Source of the DNA: Sipunculus nudus
Lineage: Eukaryota; Annelida; Sipuncula; Golfingiida; Sipunculidae
Assembly: GCA_026874595.1 (NCBI GenBank)
Contig: CM049311.1
Coordinates: 4,997,676 to 5,061,675 of the forward strand
Reading direction: 5' to 3'
DNA length: 64,000 nucleotides
The notes under the pieces are model-generated. The model saw nothing but the letters and a program-made list of their open reading frames with translations. It searched no databases and was not told the origin of the DNA. The translations under genes were made by a program, and so were the position numbers. Position 1 is the first letter of the stretch. Each line of letters opens with the position of its first letter. This document shows positions 48,224 through 62,036 of this stretch, piece by piece.

Positions 48224-50136
48224 CAATGCTTAAAGACAAAAATAAATAATGATTAAATATTAGGGCGCACTCGAAAATTCGAAACTAGTTTCGGTTCCGG
48301 TAAAACCGGTTCTGTATGGTTTCACCTTGTATTTTTAAGTGGACGGTTTCCGTTTGAATAGAAATATTGATAACACCGTAAATTATTAATTAGATAAATA
48401 TATGATGAAAATTTTCTCATAAATTTGAGATCCATTTCTGGGCACTTTGAGACGGAGTGAGAGCATTATTAATTACTAGCTGATAGACCCGGTATACCGG
48501 GCTTATTACCGGGGTTGGGGAGATTTATTAACTTAGATGTGAAATGATGGCTCATTTTTTTCTCAAAGTTAACAGAAAATATAGGTTTTCAGTGGGAAAC
48601 TGTCTCCATAAGATTTGTATAAACATTTTGGCACGACTGCAGAACAACTCACGCACCTCTCAGAGGCACAACACTTCTGTGAACAGAAAACGTTTCTATG
48701 TCCAGCTGCTTGTATCTTAATTTTGCTACTTATTTTTATCTGCCTCTTACTTTTAAATTACATGAATCCTAAACATCATACCGTCCGTCCGTATAAACTC
48801 ATGTTGAGACAGTGCCTGAGTGATCCTGCAGTCGCTCCAATATTTTTAACATTTGTTTTGTGGGGCTGTCCTCGGGGCAAGAAATTTATACCCCGGTATG
48901 TTTACCTTGAAGACCTGGTCAGTGATGGTGTTTACATTGCGAACCGGAATGAGACGCGGGGGTTTTCGGTTATATTTGACTGGATTCTATCGTTGGACGT
49001 ATAAAGATTAGGTTGATGTGAGGAACACATGAAAGATTTATTAAATATACCTCGTGAGTAGCAGAAACGGACCCAACGGGACAACGGGACTGCAGAGGGT
49101 CCGTATTCTTTTTCAACCACCGCAACCTTTTTTTCATCGTATCAGACAAATTTTGAGGCCTGAAGCCCCAGACACCACTCCACCCCACCCCACGCCTGTT
49201 CGTGAAATTGGGACCTTGAATTAGGTTTGGTCATTATTCCTCCTGGGTTGAATTCTTGATTTCATAAAGAGAGAAACATTTTTTTCTCTTTAACTGACCA
49301 CGCACGTGGGTGAGAGCCTCGTTCAAATGAAAGGCTCGACAGGCTCAAATCCCTCACTGAGAGCAAGCGTTATTGATATGAACAATAGTAGTGTTTGAGG
49401 TTGAGAGACCACGATGCATGCGTTCCGGTCATTGCCGAAGGCAGTTCGGCTGTGCTCGGTCTAACCTCTGTGCTAGTCAGTAAAAACGGAAAAATCACTA
49501 AAAAATTATATGTACATTAAAAATTATTTATTCTCATATCGCCTATGTCACTGCGGGCATAATAACCTTTAAAATGATGTAAGGCACACTATTTTACACA
49601 ACGCCGTTTTAGAGAACATTGCGAACAGACGTGAACCGAATTCCTTCTATAAGTATTAGATGACTGGCAAATAAATATTCAATATGATGAAAGTAGACTG
49701 TTTCTCTGCATGCGGCTTATTACATATCTACGTGTCAGACGACATGGACGCACAGGATACGTACAGCTCATCTTTAGCTATACATGGTTGCAGTGGGGAA
49801 CATTGAATTGAAAACACTTCCGGAAGAACGTTTATATCTCAATCATTTCTTATTTAACTCTAACAGGTATCATCAGTATTAATTAATAAAATAGATAACA
49901 AAATTGCACTATTTTGTCCCACCTCCGTCATCTTGCCAGTAAAATTATCGAGTGGACGGTTTTGTTGTCTCTGGAGATGGTTTCGCAGTTACGCAAAAAC
50001 CAGTTTCGGTTTGCTATTATTAAGTGGACAGTTTTTAATTCTCAACTAAAAAAATCCAGTTTACCGCGTGTCACATACCGGATTCTGCATACAGGTTACG
50101 CGCGCCCGGGAAACTGTTTGTTGTAAAAAAATAGGC

Positions 50137-50139
<3 letters not shown>
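48224..50139. other. Unassigned sequence with weak ORF and tRNA-like remnant
   Basis: A plus-strand frame open over 48615-49004 has a hydrophobic stretch (ILILLLIFICLLLL) but no ATG start in context and no family match. The perfect palindrome CCCGGTATACCGGG lies at 48488-48501 and a short AT hairpin at 49264-49292. Near 49305-49365 GTGGGTGAGAGCC and GGCTCAAATCCC resemble A and B boxes of a decayed SINE. Confidence 0.35.

Positions 50140-50188
<49 letters not shown>
50140..50188. repeat. (TA)n microsatellite
   Basis: About 49 bp of TA. Confidence 0.95.
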
Positions 50189-50194
<6 letters not shown>

Positions 50195-50678
50195 GCGAAA
50201 CAGATATTTTTCGCATTCTGCTTAAAGGTAAACGCAGGTTTACAAAGAATCTCCGAACGATAATGCATGAATGCGTTGAAAGGCGTTTTCAGACAACCAA
50301 CTGACATGGTACACCGCACACTCAGGGACAGTCTTTTTACATTTGCATTTTGATGCTACCCTGCCAAGCAGTATACTTTCATTCAGGCTACAACGCTAAT
50401 AATGTGTTATACAAAAATACTTTCAAACAGTTTGTTGCTTATACGGAAGAATAGGAAAAATTATCTTGTCTATATAAACTTTTAATTCATTAGGCACTAT
50501 CTGACGTTTATTCATGTATCAGACCTGACCGATTGCGATAGGAATATGAATTTCGTCCCTTACACTCTTGTGCTCTCCATATTAACTTAGCGAGGGAGCC
50601 CTGGAGGGGTCTCTTTTTTAAACCAGAGAAATTCCAGTTAATTGAAAAATTAAAGTATCTCAGCTAAAAATGGTAGTA

Positions 50679-50681
<3 letters not shown>
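50189..50681. other. Unassigned sequence
   Basis: No feature seen between the two TA arrays. Confidence 0.5.

Positions 50682-50728
<47 letters not shown>
50682..50728. repeat. (TA)n microsatellite
   Basis: About 47 bp of TA. Confidence 0.95.
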
Positions 50729-50732
<4 letters not shown>

Positions 50733-51105
50733 TTTATCCTGAGGAATATTACCTTTAAACCAATCATAAATTAGTTTTCAGAAAACAATATCCCGCAATC
50801 ATTCAATTTAAACTAAAGGTTGAATCTAATTTTGTTTTATTCACTTCATACTAATCGAACGAATAGCATTTTTTATTAGAATTTAAAAAAAAATATGTTT
50901 TTTGTATTTGTTCCATAGTTCGCGTGGACGGTGAAACACCAAGCTCGTATCATTCAAACTGATCGAAATTTGGTCATGAATGCCATAATTTCATTTGTGG
51001 AAACTGTTCAGATAACGCTAAACTGATAGATTAATTAGAGGCTTTAATCAGCTTAGTTCGTTTAATGACGTGCGGGTGCTTTCACTTAATGTCCGTTGGT
51101 CTTAA
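50729..51105. other. Unassigned sequence before the satellite
   Basis: AT-rich, ordinary sequence. No satellite similarity is visible until about 51106. Confidence 0.5.
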
Positions 51106-54100
51106 TGTGTCACCATGAGTATAGTGAAATATCTATCGCATGGGGTATCGTGGCATGAGTGAAGTATTATATGTGTCGTATTGGGTATTGTAGCATGAGT
51201 AGAGTATTTAATGTGTCGTATTCGGGATTATTGCATCAGTGATATATTACATGCGTCTGATTGCGTATTGTGCCATAAGTAAAGCATCATATGTATCGTA
51301 TTGGGTATTGTATCATGAATGACCTATTATATATATCATTTTATAGGTATCCTATCATGAGTGACATATTATATGTATCGTATTGGGCATTGTAGTATGA
51401 GTGAAGTATTATATGTATAGTATTGGGTATTGTATCATGAGTGACGTATATTATATATATCATTTTATAGGTATCCTATCATGAGTGACATATTATATGT
51501 ATCGTATTGGGCATTGTAGTCTGAGTGAAGTATTATGTGTATCGTATTGGGTATCATAGCAGGAGCGACGATTTATGTGTATCGTATTGGGTATCATAGC
51601 ATGAGTGAAGTATTATATGTATCGTATTGGGTATCATAGCATGAGTGAAGTATTATGTGTATCGTATTGGGTATCATAGCATGAGTGAAGTATTATATGT
51701 ATCGTATTGGGTATCATAGCATGAGTGACGTTTTATGTGTATCGTATTGGGATTGTAGCATGAGTGAAGTATTATATGTATCGTATTGGGTATCATAGCA
51801 TGAGTGAAGTATTATATGTATCGTATTGGGTATCATAGCATGAGCGACGTTTTATGTGTATCGTATTGGGCATTGTATCACGAGTGAAGTATTATATGTA
51901 TCGTATTGGGTATCATAGCATGAGGGAAGTATTATATGTATCGTATTGGGCATTGTATAATGAGTGAAGTATTATATGTATCGTATTGGTTATCATAGCA
52001 TGAGTGAAGTATTATGTGTATCGTATTGGGTGTCATAGCATGAGTGAAGTATTATATGTATCGTATTGGGTATCATAGCATGAGTGAAGTATTATATGTA
52101 TCGTATTGGGTATCATAGCATGAGCGACGTTTTATGTGTATCGTATTGGGTATCATAGCATGAGCAACGTTTTATGTGTATCGTATTGGGTATCATAGCA
52201 TGAGTGAAGTATTATATGTATCGTTTTGGGTATCATAGCATGAGTGAAGTATTATATGTATCGTATTGGGTATCATAGCATGAGTGAAGTATTATATGTA
52301 TCGTATTGGGTATCATAGCATGAGTGAAGTATTATATGTATCGTATTGGGTATCATAGCATGAGTGAAGTATTATATGTATCGTATTGGGTATCATAGCA
52401 TTAGGAGGTATTATATGTATCGTATTGGGCATTGTATCATGAGTGAAGTATTATATGTATCGTATTGGGTATCATAGCATGAGTGAAGTATTATATGTAT
52501 CGTATTGGGTATCATAGCATGAGTGACGTTTTATGTGTATCGTATTGGGTATCATAGCATGAGTGACGTATTGTGTGTATCGTATTGGGTATCATAGCAT
52601 GAGGAAAGTATTATATGTATCGTATTGGGCATTGTATCATGAGTGAAGTATTATATGTATCGTATTGTGTATCATAGCATGACCGAGTATTATATGTATC
52701 GTATTGGGTATCATAGCATGAGTGAAGTATTATATGTATCGTATTGGGTATCATAGCATGAGTGAAGTATTATATGTATCGTATTGGGTATCATAGCATG
52801 AGTGACGTATTGTGTGTATCGTATTGGGTATCATTGCATGAGCGACGTTTTATGTGTATCGTATTGGGTATCATAGCATGAGTGACGTATTGTGTGTATC
52901 GTATTGGGTATCATAGCATGAGGAAAGTATTATATGTATCGTATTGGGCATTGTATCATGAGTGAAGTATTACATGTATCGTATTGGGTATCATAGCATG
53001 AGTGAAGTATTAAATGTATCGTATTGGGTATCATAGCATGAGTGAAGTATTATATGTATCGTATTGGGTATCATAGCATGAATGAAGTATTATATGTTTC
53101 GTATTGGGTATCATAGCATGAGTGAAGTATTATGTGTATCGTATTGGGTATCATAGCATGAGTGAAGTATTATGTGTATCGTATTGGGTATCATAGCATG
53201 AGTGAAGTATTATGTGTATCGTATTTGGTATCATAGCATGAGTGACGTTTTATGTGTATCGTATTGGGATTGTAGCATGAGTGAAGTATTATATGTATCG
53301 TATTGGGTATCATAGCATGAGTGAAGTATTATATGTATCGTATTGGGTATCATAGCATTAGGAGGTATTATATGTATCGTATTGGGCATTGTATCATGAG
53401 TGAAGTATTATATGTATCGTATTGGGTATCATAGCATGAGTGAAGTATTATATGTATCGTATTGGGTATCATAGCATGAGTGACGTTTAATGTGTATCGT
53501 ATTGGGTATCATAGCATGAGTGACGTATTGTGTGTATCGTATTGGGTATAATTGCATGAGCGACGTTTTATGTGTATCGTTTTGGGTATCATAGCAGGAG
53601 TGACGTATTGTGTGTATCGTATTGGGTATCATAGCATGAGGAAAGTATTATATGTATCGTATTGGGCATTGTATAATGAGTGAAGTATTATATGTATCGT
53701 ATTGTGTATCATAGCATGAGTGAAGTATTATGTGTATCGTATTGGGTGTCATAGCATGAGTGAGGTATTATATGTATCGTATTGGGTATCATAGCATGAG
53801 TGAAGTATTATATGTATCGTATTGGGTATCATAGCATGAGTGACGTATTGTGTGTATCGTATTGGGCATCATTGCATGAACGACGTTTTATGTGTATCGT
53901 ATTGGGAATCATAGCATGAGTGACGTATTGTGTGTATCGTATTGGGTATCATAGCATGAGGGAAGTATTATATGTATCGTATTGGGCATTGTATCATGAG
54001 TGAAGTATTATATGTATCGTATTGGGTATCATAGCATGAGTGAAGTATTATATGTATCGTATTGGGTATCATAGCATGAGTGAAGTATTATATGTATCGT

Positions 54101-57100
54101 ATTGGGTATCATAGCATTAATGAAGTATTATATGTATCGTATTGGGTATCATAGCATGAGTGAAGTATTATGTGTATCGTATTGGGTATCATAGCATGAG
54201 TGAAGTATTATATGTATCGTATTGGGTATCATAGCATGAGTGAAGTATTATATGTATCGTATTGGGTATCATAGCATGAGTGAAGTATTATATGTATCGT
54301 ATTGGGTATCATAGCATTAGGAGGTATTATATGTATCGTATTGGGCATTGTATCATGAGTGAAGTATTATATGTATCGTATTGAGTATCATAGCATGAGT
54401 GAAGTATTATATGTATCGTATTGGGTATCATAGCATGAGTGACGTTTAATGTGTATCGTATTGGGTATCATAGCATGAGTGACGTATTGTGTGTATCGTA
54501 TTGGGTATAATTGCATGAGCGACGTTTTATGTGTATCGTTTTGGGTATCATAGCATGAGTGACGTATTGTGTGTATCGTATTGGGTATCATAGCATGAGG
54601 AAAGTATTATATGTATCGTATTGGGCATTGTATCATGAGTGAAGTATTATATGTATCGTATTGTGTATCATAGCATGAGTGAAGTATTATATGTATCGTA
54701 TTGGGTATCATAGCATGAGTGAGGTATTATATGTATCGTATTGGGTATCATAGCATGAGTGAAGTATTATATGTATCGTATTGGGTATCATAGCATGAGT
54801 GACGTATTGTGTGTATCGTATTGGGTATCATTGCATGAACGACGTTTTATGTGTATCGTATTGGGAATCATAGCATGAGTGACGTATTGTGTGTATCGTA
54901 TTGGGTATCATAGCATGAGGGAAGTATTATATGTATCGTATTGGGCATTGTATCATGAGTGAAGTATTATATGTATCGTATTGGGTATCATAGCATGAGT
55001 GAAGTATTATATGTATCGTATTGGGTATCATAGCATGAGTGAAGTATTATATGTATCGTATTGGGTATCATAGCATTAATGAAGTATTATATGTATCGTA
55101 TTGGGTATCATAGCATGAGTGAAGTATTATGTGTATCGTATTGGGTATCATAGCATGAGTGAAGTATTATATGTATCGTATTGGGTATCATAGCATGAAT
55201 GAAGTATTATGTGTATCGTATTGGGTATCATAGCATGAGCAACGTTTTATGTGTATCGTATTGGGTATCATAGCATGAGTGAAGTATTATATGTATCGTA
55301 TTGGGTATCATAGCATGAGTGAAGTATTATATGTATCGTATTGGGTATCATAGCATGAATGAAGTATTATATGTATCGTATTGGGTATCATAGCATGAGT
55401 GAAGTATTATATGTATCGTATTGGGTATCATAGCATGAGTGAAGTATTATATGTATCGTATTGGGTATCATAGCATTAGGAGGTATTATATGTATCGTAT
55501 TGGGCATTGTATCATGATTGAAGTATTATATGTATCGTATTGGGTATCATAGCATGAGTGAAGTATTATATGTATCGTATTGGGTATCATAGCATGAGTG
55601 ACGTTTAATGTGTATCGTATTGGGTATCATAGCATGAGTGACGTATTGTGTGTATCGTATTGGGTATAATTGCATGAGCGACGTTTTATGTGTATCGTAT
55701 TGGGTATCATAGCATGAGTGACGTATTGTGTGTATCGTATTGGGTATCATAGCATGAGGAAAGTATTATATGTATCGTATTGGGCATTGTATCATGAGTG
55801 AAGTATTATATGTATCGTATTGTGTATCATAGCATGAGTGAAGTATTATATGTATCGTATTGGGTATCATAGCATGAGTGAGGTATTATATGTATCGTAT
55901 TGGGTATCATAGCATGAGTGAAGTATTATATGTATCGTATTGGGTATCATAGCATGAGTGACGTATTGTGTGTATCGTATTGGGTATCATTGCATGAACG
56001 ACGTTTTATGTGTATCGTATTGGGAATCATAGCATGAGTGACGTATTGTGTGTATCGTATTGGGTATCATAGCATGAGGGAAGTATTATATGTATCGTAT
56101 TGGGCATTGTATCATGAGTGAAGTATTATATGTATCGTATTGGGTATCATAGCATGAGTGAAGTATTATATGTATCGTATTGGGTATCATAGCATGAGTG
56201 AAGTATTATATGTATCGTATTGGGTATCATAGCATTAATGAAGTATTATATGTATCGTATTGGGTATCATAGCATGAGTGAAGTATTATGTGTATCGTAT
56301 TGGGTATCATAGCATGAGTGAAGTATTATATGTATCGTATTGGGTATCATAGCATGAATGAAGTATTATATGTATCGTATTGGGTATCATAGCATGAATG
56401 AAGTATTATGTGTAACGTATTGGGTATCATAGCATGAGCAACGTTTTATGTGTATCGTATTGGGTATCATAGCATGAGTGAAGTATTATATGTATCGTAT
56501 TGGGTATCATAGCATGAGTGAAGTATTATATGTATCGTATTGGGTATCATAGCATGAGTGAAGTATTATATGTATCGTATTGGGTATCATAGCATGAGTG
56601 AAGTATTATATGTATCGTATTGGGTATCATAGCATGAGTGAAGTATTATATGTATCGTATTGGGTATCATAGCATTAGGAGGTATTATATGTATCGTATT
56701 GGGCATTGTATCATGATTGAAGTATTATATGTATCGTATTGGGTATCATAGCATGAGTGAAGTATTATATGTATCGTATTGGGTATCATAGCATGAGTGA
56801 CGTTTAATGTGTATCGTATTGGGTATCATAGCATGAGTGACGTATTGTGTGTATCGTATTGGGTATAATTGCATGAGCGACGTTTTATGTGTATCGTATT
56901 GGGTATCATAGCATGAGTGACGTATTGTGTGTATCGTATTGGGTATCATAGCATGAGGAAAGTATTATATGTATCGTATTGGACATTGTATCATGAGTGA
57001 AGTATTATATGTATCGTATTGTGTATCATAGCATGAGTGAAGTATTATATGTATCGTATTGGGTATCATAGCATGAGTGAGGTATTATATGTATCGTATT

Positions 57101-60100
57101 GGGTATCATAGCATGAGTGAAGTATTATATGTATCGTATTGGGTATCATAGCATGAGTGACGTATTGTGTGTATCGTATTGGGTATCATTGCATGAACGA
57201 CGTTTTATGTGTATCGTATTGAGAATCATAGCATGAGCGACGTATTGTGTGTATCGTATTGGGTATCATAACATGAGGGAAGTATTATATGTATCGTATT
57301 GGGCATTGTATCATGAGTGAAGTATTATATGTATCTTATTGGGTATCATAGCATGAGTGAAGTATTATATGTATCGTATTGGGTATCATAGCATGAGTGA
57401 CGTTTTATGTGTATCGTATTGGGTATCATAGCATGAGTGACGTATTGTGTGTATCGTATTGGGTATAATTGCATGAGCGACGTTTTATGTGTATCGTATT
57501 GGGTATCATAGCATGAGTGACGTATTGTGTGTATCGTATTGGGTATCATAGCATGAGGAAAGTATTATATGTATCGTATTGGGCATTGTATCATGAGTGA
57601 AGTATTATATGTATCGTATTGTGTATCATAGCATGAGTGAAGTATTATATGTATCGTATTGGGTATCATAGCATGAGTGAAGTATTATATGTATCGTATT
57701 GGATATCATAGCATGATTGAAGTATTATATGTATCGTATTGGGTATCATAGCATGAGTGACGTATTGTGTGTATCGTATTGGGTATCATTGCATGAGCGA
57801 CGTTTTATGTGTATCGTATTGGGTTTCATAGCATGAGTGACGTATTGTGTGTATCGTATTGGGTATCATAGCATGAGGGAAGTATTATGTGTATCGTATT
57901 GGGCATTGTATCATGAGTGAAGTATTATATGTATCGTATTGGGTATCATAGCATGAGTGAAGTATTATATGTATCGTATTGGGTATCATAGCATGAGTGA
58001 AGTATTATATATATCGTATTGGGTATCATATCATGAATGAAGTATTATATGTATCGTATTGGGTATCATAGCATGAGTGAAGTATTATGTGTATCGTATT
58101 GGGTATCATAGCATGAGTGAAGTATTATGTGTATCGTATTGGGTATCATAGCATGAGTGAAGTATTATGTGTATCGTATTGGGTATCATAGCATGAGTGA
58201 CGTTTTATGTGTATCGTATTGGGATTGTAGCATGAGTGAAGTATTATATGTATCGTATTGGGTATCATAGCATGAGTGAAGTATTATATGTATCGTATTG
58301 GGTATCATAGCATGAGCGACGTTTTATGTGTATCGTATTGGGCATTGTATCACGAGTGAAGTATTATATGTATCGTATTGGGTATCATAGCATGAGGGAA
58401 GTATTATATGTATCGTATTGGGCATTGTATCATGAGTGAAGTATTATATGTATCGTATTGGTTATCATAGCATGAGTGAAGTATTATGTGTATCGTATTG
58501 GGTGTCATAGCATGAGTGAAGTATTATATGTATCGTATTGGGTATCATAGCTTGAGTGAAGTATTATATGTATCGTATTGGGTATCATAGCATGAGCGAC
58601 GTTTTCTGTGTATCGTATTGGGTATCATAGCATGAGCAACGTTTTATGTGTATCGTATTGGGTATCATAGCATGAGTGAAGTATTATATGTATCGTATTG
58701 GGTATCATAGCATGAGTGAAGTATTATATGTTTCGTATTGGGTATCATAGCATGAGTGAAGTATTATATGTATCGTATTGGGTATCATAGCATGAGTGAA
58801 GTATTATATGTATCGTATTGGGTATCATAGCATGAGTGAAGTATTATATGTATCGTATTGGGTATCATAGCATTAGAAGGTATTATATGTATCGTATTGG
58901 GCATTGTATCATGAGTGAAGTATTATATGTATCGTATTGGGTATCATAGCATGAGTGAAGTATTATATGTATCGTATTGGGTATCATAGCATGAGTGACG
59001 TTTTATGTGTATCGTATTGGGTATCATAGCATGAGTGACGTATTGTGTGTATCGTATTGTGTATAATGGCCTGAGCGACGTTTTATGTGTATCGTATTGG
59101 GTATCATAGCATGAGTGACGTATTGTGTGTATCGTATTGGGTATCATAGCATGAGTGAAGTATTATATGTATCGTATTGGGCATTGTATCATGAGTGAAG
59201 TATTATATGTATCGTATTGTGTATCATAGCATGAGTGAAGTATTATATGTATCGTATTGGGTATCATAGCATGAGTGAAGTATTATATGTATCGTATTGG
59301 GTATCATAGCATGAGTGACGTATTGTGTGTATCGTATTGGGTATCATTGCATGAGCGACGTTTTATGTGTATCGTATTGGGTATCATAGCATGAGTGACG
59401 TATTGTGTGTATCGTATTGGGTATCATAGCATGAGTGACGTATTGTGTGTATCGTATTGGGTATCATAGCATGAGGGAAGTATAATATATATCGTATTGG
59501 GCATTGTATCATGAGTGAAGTATTATATGTATCGTATTGGGTATCATAGCATGAGTGAAGTATTATATGTATCGTATTGGGGGTCATAGCATGAGTGAAG
59601 TATTATATGTATCGTATTGGGTATCATAGCATGAATGAAGTATTATATGTATCGTATTGGGTATCATAGCATGAGTGAAGTATTATGTGTATCGTATTGG
59701 GTATCATAGCATGAGTGAATTATTATGTGTATCGTATTGGGTATCATAGCATGAGGGAAGTATTATATGTATCGTATTGGGTATCATAGCATGAGCGACG
59801 TTTTATGTGTATCGTATTGGGTATCATAGCATGAGTGACGTATTGTGTGTATCGTATTGGGTATCATAGCATGACTGACGTATTGTGTGTATCGTATTGG
59901 GTATCATAGCATGAGTGAAGTATTATATGTATCGTATTGGGTATCATAGCATGAGCGACGTTTTATGTGTATCGTATTGGGTATCATAGCATGAGCGACG
60001 TTTTATGTGTATCGTATTGGGTATCATAGCATGAGTGACGTATTGTGTGTATCGTATTGGGTATCATAGCATGAGTGATGTATTGTGTGTATCGTATTGG

Positions 60101-60525
60101 GTATCATAGCATGAGTGATATATTGTGTGTATCGTATGGGGTATCATAGCATGAGTGACGTATTGTGTGTATCGTATGGGGTATCATAGCATGAGTGACG
60201 TATTGTGTGTATCGTATTGGGTATCATAGCATGAGTGACGTATTGTGTGTATCGTATGGGGTATCATAGCACAAGTGATGTATTATATGTAACGTATTGG
60301 GTATCATGATGTATGAGTGATGTATCGTATGTGTCGTTTTGGATTTCGTAGCATAAGTGACGTATTATATGTGTTATGTTGGGTATTGTATCCTGAGTAA
60401 CGTATTATATGTATCGTATTTGGTATCATAGCATAAGTGACGTATTACGTGTGTTGTACGGGATTTCGTGGCATACGTGACGTATTTTAATATATCGTTT
60501 TGGGTATCATAGCATGAGTGGCGTA
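51106..60525 (+). repeat. Large 40-bp satellite array with higher-order structure
   Basis: The consensus monomer, written in two halves, is GTATCGTATTGGGTATCATA and GCATGAGTGAAGTATTATAT: 40 bp, about 235 copies. Edges (51106-51500 and 60240-60525) are clearly more diverged than the centre. Variant monomers (TGACGTATTGTGT, CGACGTTTTATGT, GGGCATTGTATCATGA, the shortened GCATTAGGAGGTATTATAT) recur in the same order. The shortened variant starts at 52399, 53356, 54315, 55474, 56673 and 58871, giving intervals of about 957, 959, 1159, 1199 and 2198 bp, close to multiples of 40. These mark higher-order repeats of 24, 24, 29, 30 and ~55 monomers. Minus-strand frames of 67 codons repeat with these blocks and are not genes. 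Confidence 0.97.
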
Positions 60526-60528
60526 TAA

Positions 60529-60832
60529 GGGTGCTTTTCCATGTGCGCGGCAGTCCTTTTCCATGTGAGCATTTTGTACGCGTTTCACATTACTGAACAG
60601 ACTCAAAGATACGAGGACAGCATGTGTACGGGGGAAACCCCACCTGTGACGTAATTTAGGCGGAATTCCCATGCGTTTGTCGCGCGGCAAACTCAGAAAT
60701 CCAGCTCTGCTGGTTTCCAAAATCGACCGGTGCGTTTGCCGCGCGGTAATCGCATACGTGTAAATTGAACGTGACTTATTAACTGGTTGGATTTTTGCTG
60801 CGCTTGGAAAACGCGTACATGGAAAAGCACCC
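60529..60832. mobile_element. PIF/Harbinger-type MITE inserted in the satellite, 304 bp
   Basis: The left end is GGGTGCTTTTCCATGT. The right end is its exact inverse complement, ACATGGAAAAGCACCC. TAA lies on both sides (60526-60528 and 60833-60835), matching the TWA target duplication of PIF/Harbinger elements. Removing the element restores a satellite monomer (GCGTATAATGTGTATCG). A second TCCTTTTCCATGTG near 60554 and paired GCGTTTGYCGCGCGG phrases (60673 and 60731) are internal repeats. It is much more GC-rich than the satellite. No transposase is encoded. Confidence 0.88.
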
Positions 60833-60835
60833 TAA

Positions 60836-60890
60836 TGTGTATCGAATTGGGTATCGTTGCATGAGTGACATATTTTATATATATCGTATT
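60836..60890 (+). repeat. Satellite remnant right of the MITE
   Basis: One to one-and-a-half diverged 40-bp monomers (TGTGTATCGAATTGGGTATC...) mark the true right end of the array. Confidence 0.85.
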
Positions 60891-60999
60891 TGGCGCTCAT
60901 ATTAGTCGGCTAATTAATATTGATGACTGCATAAACAGGGGATTGGCCAGTGAGAAGGCTCGGATGATTTATAATGACTAATGACTATATGACTGATGT

Positions 61000-61383
61000 G
61001 TGTATATACCTGTATACACAGCCGCCACGCAACCGCTACTAGTGACAGTCGTGCATGGATGCCGAGCAGTCATTGCGTACCCCTATGTTAAACAGATAGA
61101 TATATATTACATAAAATCAGATGGTTCTGTTATATTACCAGCAGAGAAAATATATAACATTTTCACATTTTATGACAAAGTCTCTTTAGGTGTTAAATAT
61201 AAACCGCCCTTTCAAATACTTCAGGTAGGTACACAAAAATACTTTACATATACATTTCACAACAGTATTGCAAGTAACGTACATAATCCAAGCGTGAATG
61301 AATGGCCAACCAATGTATCGGACCTTGGTGAACTGGGTATAAACAGTATGGACACATCTCCAATATACTGTCAAAACTATTGA
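61000..61383 (+). CDS. Unrecognised ORF, possibly exon or repeat-encoded
   Basis: The frame is open for 127 codons from a GTG, with no good ATG near its start, so it may be an exon or a fragment. Residues of mixed, protein-like composition (for example IAYPYVKQIDIYYIKSDG) are followed by a C-terminal DLGELGINSMDTS. That tail is related to DFSELHGYSMNTS in the ORF at 62489-62713, at both protein and DNA level. A donor-like CTTCAG|GTAGGT occurs near 61225. No domain recognised. The shared tail argues for a common family rather than chance, but coding status is unproven. Confidence 0.22.
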   Translation: MYIPVYTAATQPLLVTVVHGCRAVIAYPYVKQIDIYYIKSDGSVILPAEKIYNIFTFYDKVSLGVKYKPPFQILQVGTQKYFTYTFHNSIASNVHNPSVNEWPTNVSDLGELGINSMDTSPIYCQNY

Positions 61384-61484
61384 TACAAACAATAAACAGA
61401 AATATACATATAACTACACAAAATCTACATTTTAATACAAATACAATGCTAGATTTCTAAACTAAAATACATTCAATAAAAAGA

Positions 61485-62028
61485 CTATAGTCCGTTTCAC
61501 CACCTGCTGTCCACCTGTTTTTTGTAGATGATTTACTTTAAAGTTTATGTTTTTCAATATTTTCCAAGTAGACAACATATGGAAGTAACAACCTAATATG
61601 GCAGTTAAGAATTTTACAATAAATCCCCCGTTAATGTTTCACAACATTGTAGTCTCTTTATCATGATCTGGCAGATATGGTGTGTCCCTCCATAAGTAGC
61701 CATCTTTGTTTTAGCTGGTTATATTTTTTAGAGTGTTTACATGAGATTATCCAATCAGCAGCTGTCAGTTGAGGCTGTTTTTGCATGTGACCAATGACCT
61801 TGACCGCCATAAGCGGGTCTGATATGTTGTAAAATGTAGACTGATTTCTCATATTTTCAGAAAATTCTGTTACTCAAATATGGCATAAGGTAGGAATTAA
61901 GTTACCTAGTTGAAAATTAGGTTCTGTAATCCTCTTCTGTACACTATAATTGTTTCCCTTGAAATGTACCTAATAAAAATTTTCATAGCAAAAAACAGGT
62001 GGACATGAGGGGATGAAACGGACTATAG
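61485..62028. mobile_element. MITE family copy 2, 544 bp
   Basis: Same CTATAGTCCGTTTCA terminal inverted repeats as 47798-48223. In this copy the inverted repeat extends imperfectly to about 40 bp (GTCCACCTGTTTTTTG on both strands). Flanks TAAAAAGA (left) and TAAAAAAGA (right) may be an 8-9 bp target duplication, although the A-rich context weakens this. This copy keeps the ~120-bp internal segment lost in copy 1. Non-coding. Confidence 0.85.
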
Positions 62029-62036
62029 TAAAAAAG

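Noticed and set aside
53429-59587. Repeated 67-residue minus-strand ORFs (MIPNTIHTIRHSCYD...) suggesting a tandem protein gene
   Set aside because: They are translations of the 40-bp satellite. The unit is not a multiple of three, frames cycle every 120 bp, and there are no splice or start signals.
51106-60525. CRISPR-like regular repeats
   Set aside because: There are no unique spacers; the whole period is repeated, and the DNA is eukaryotic.
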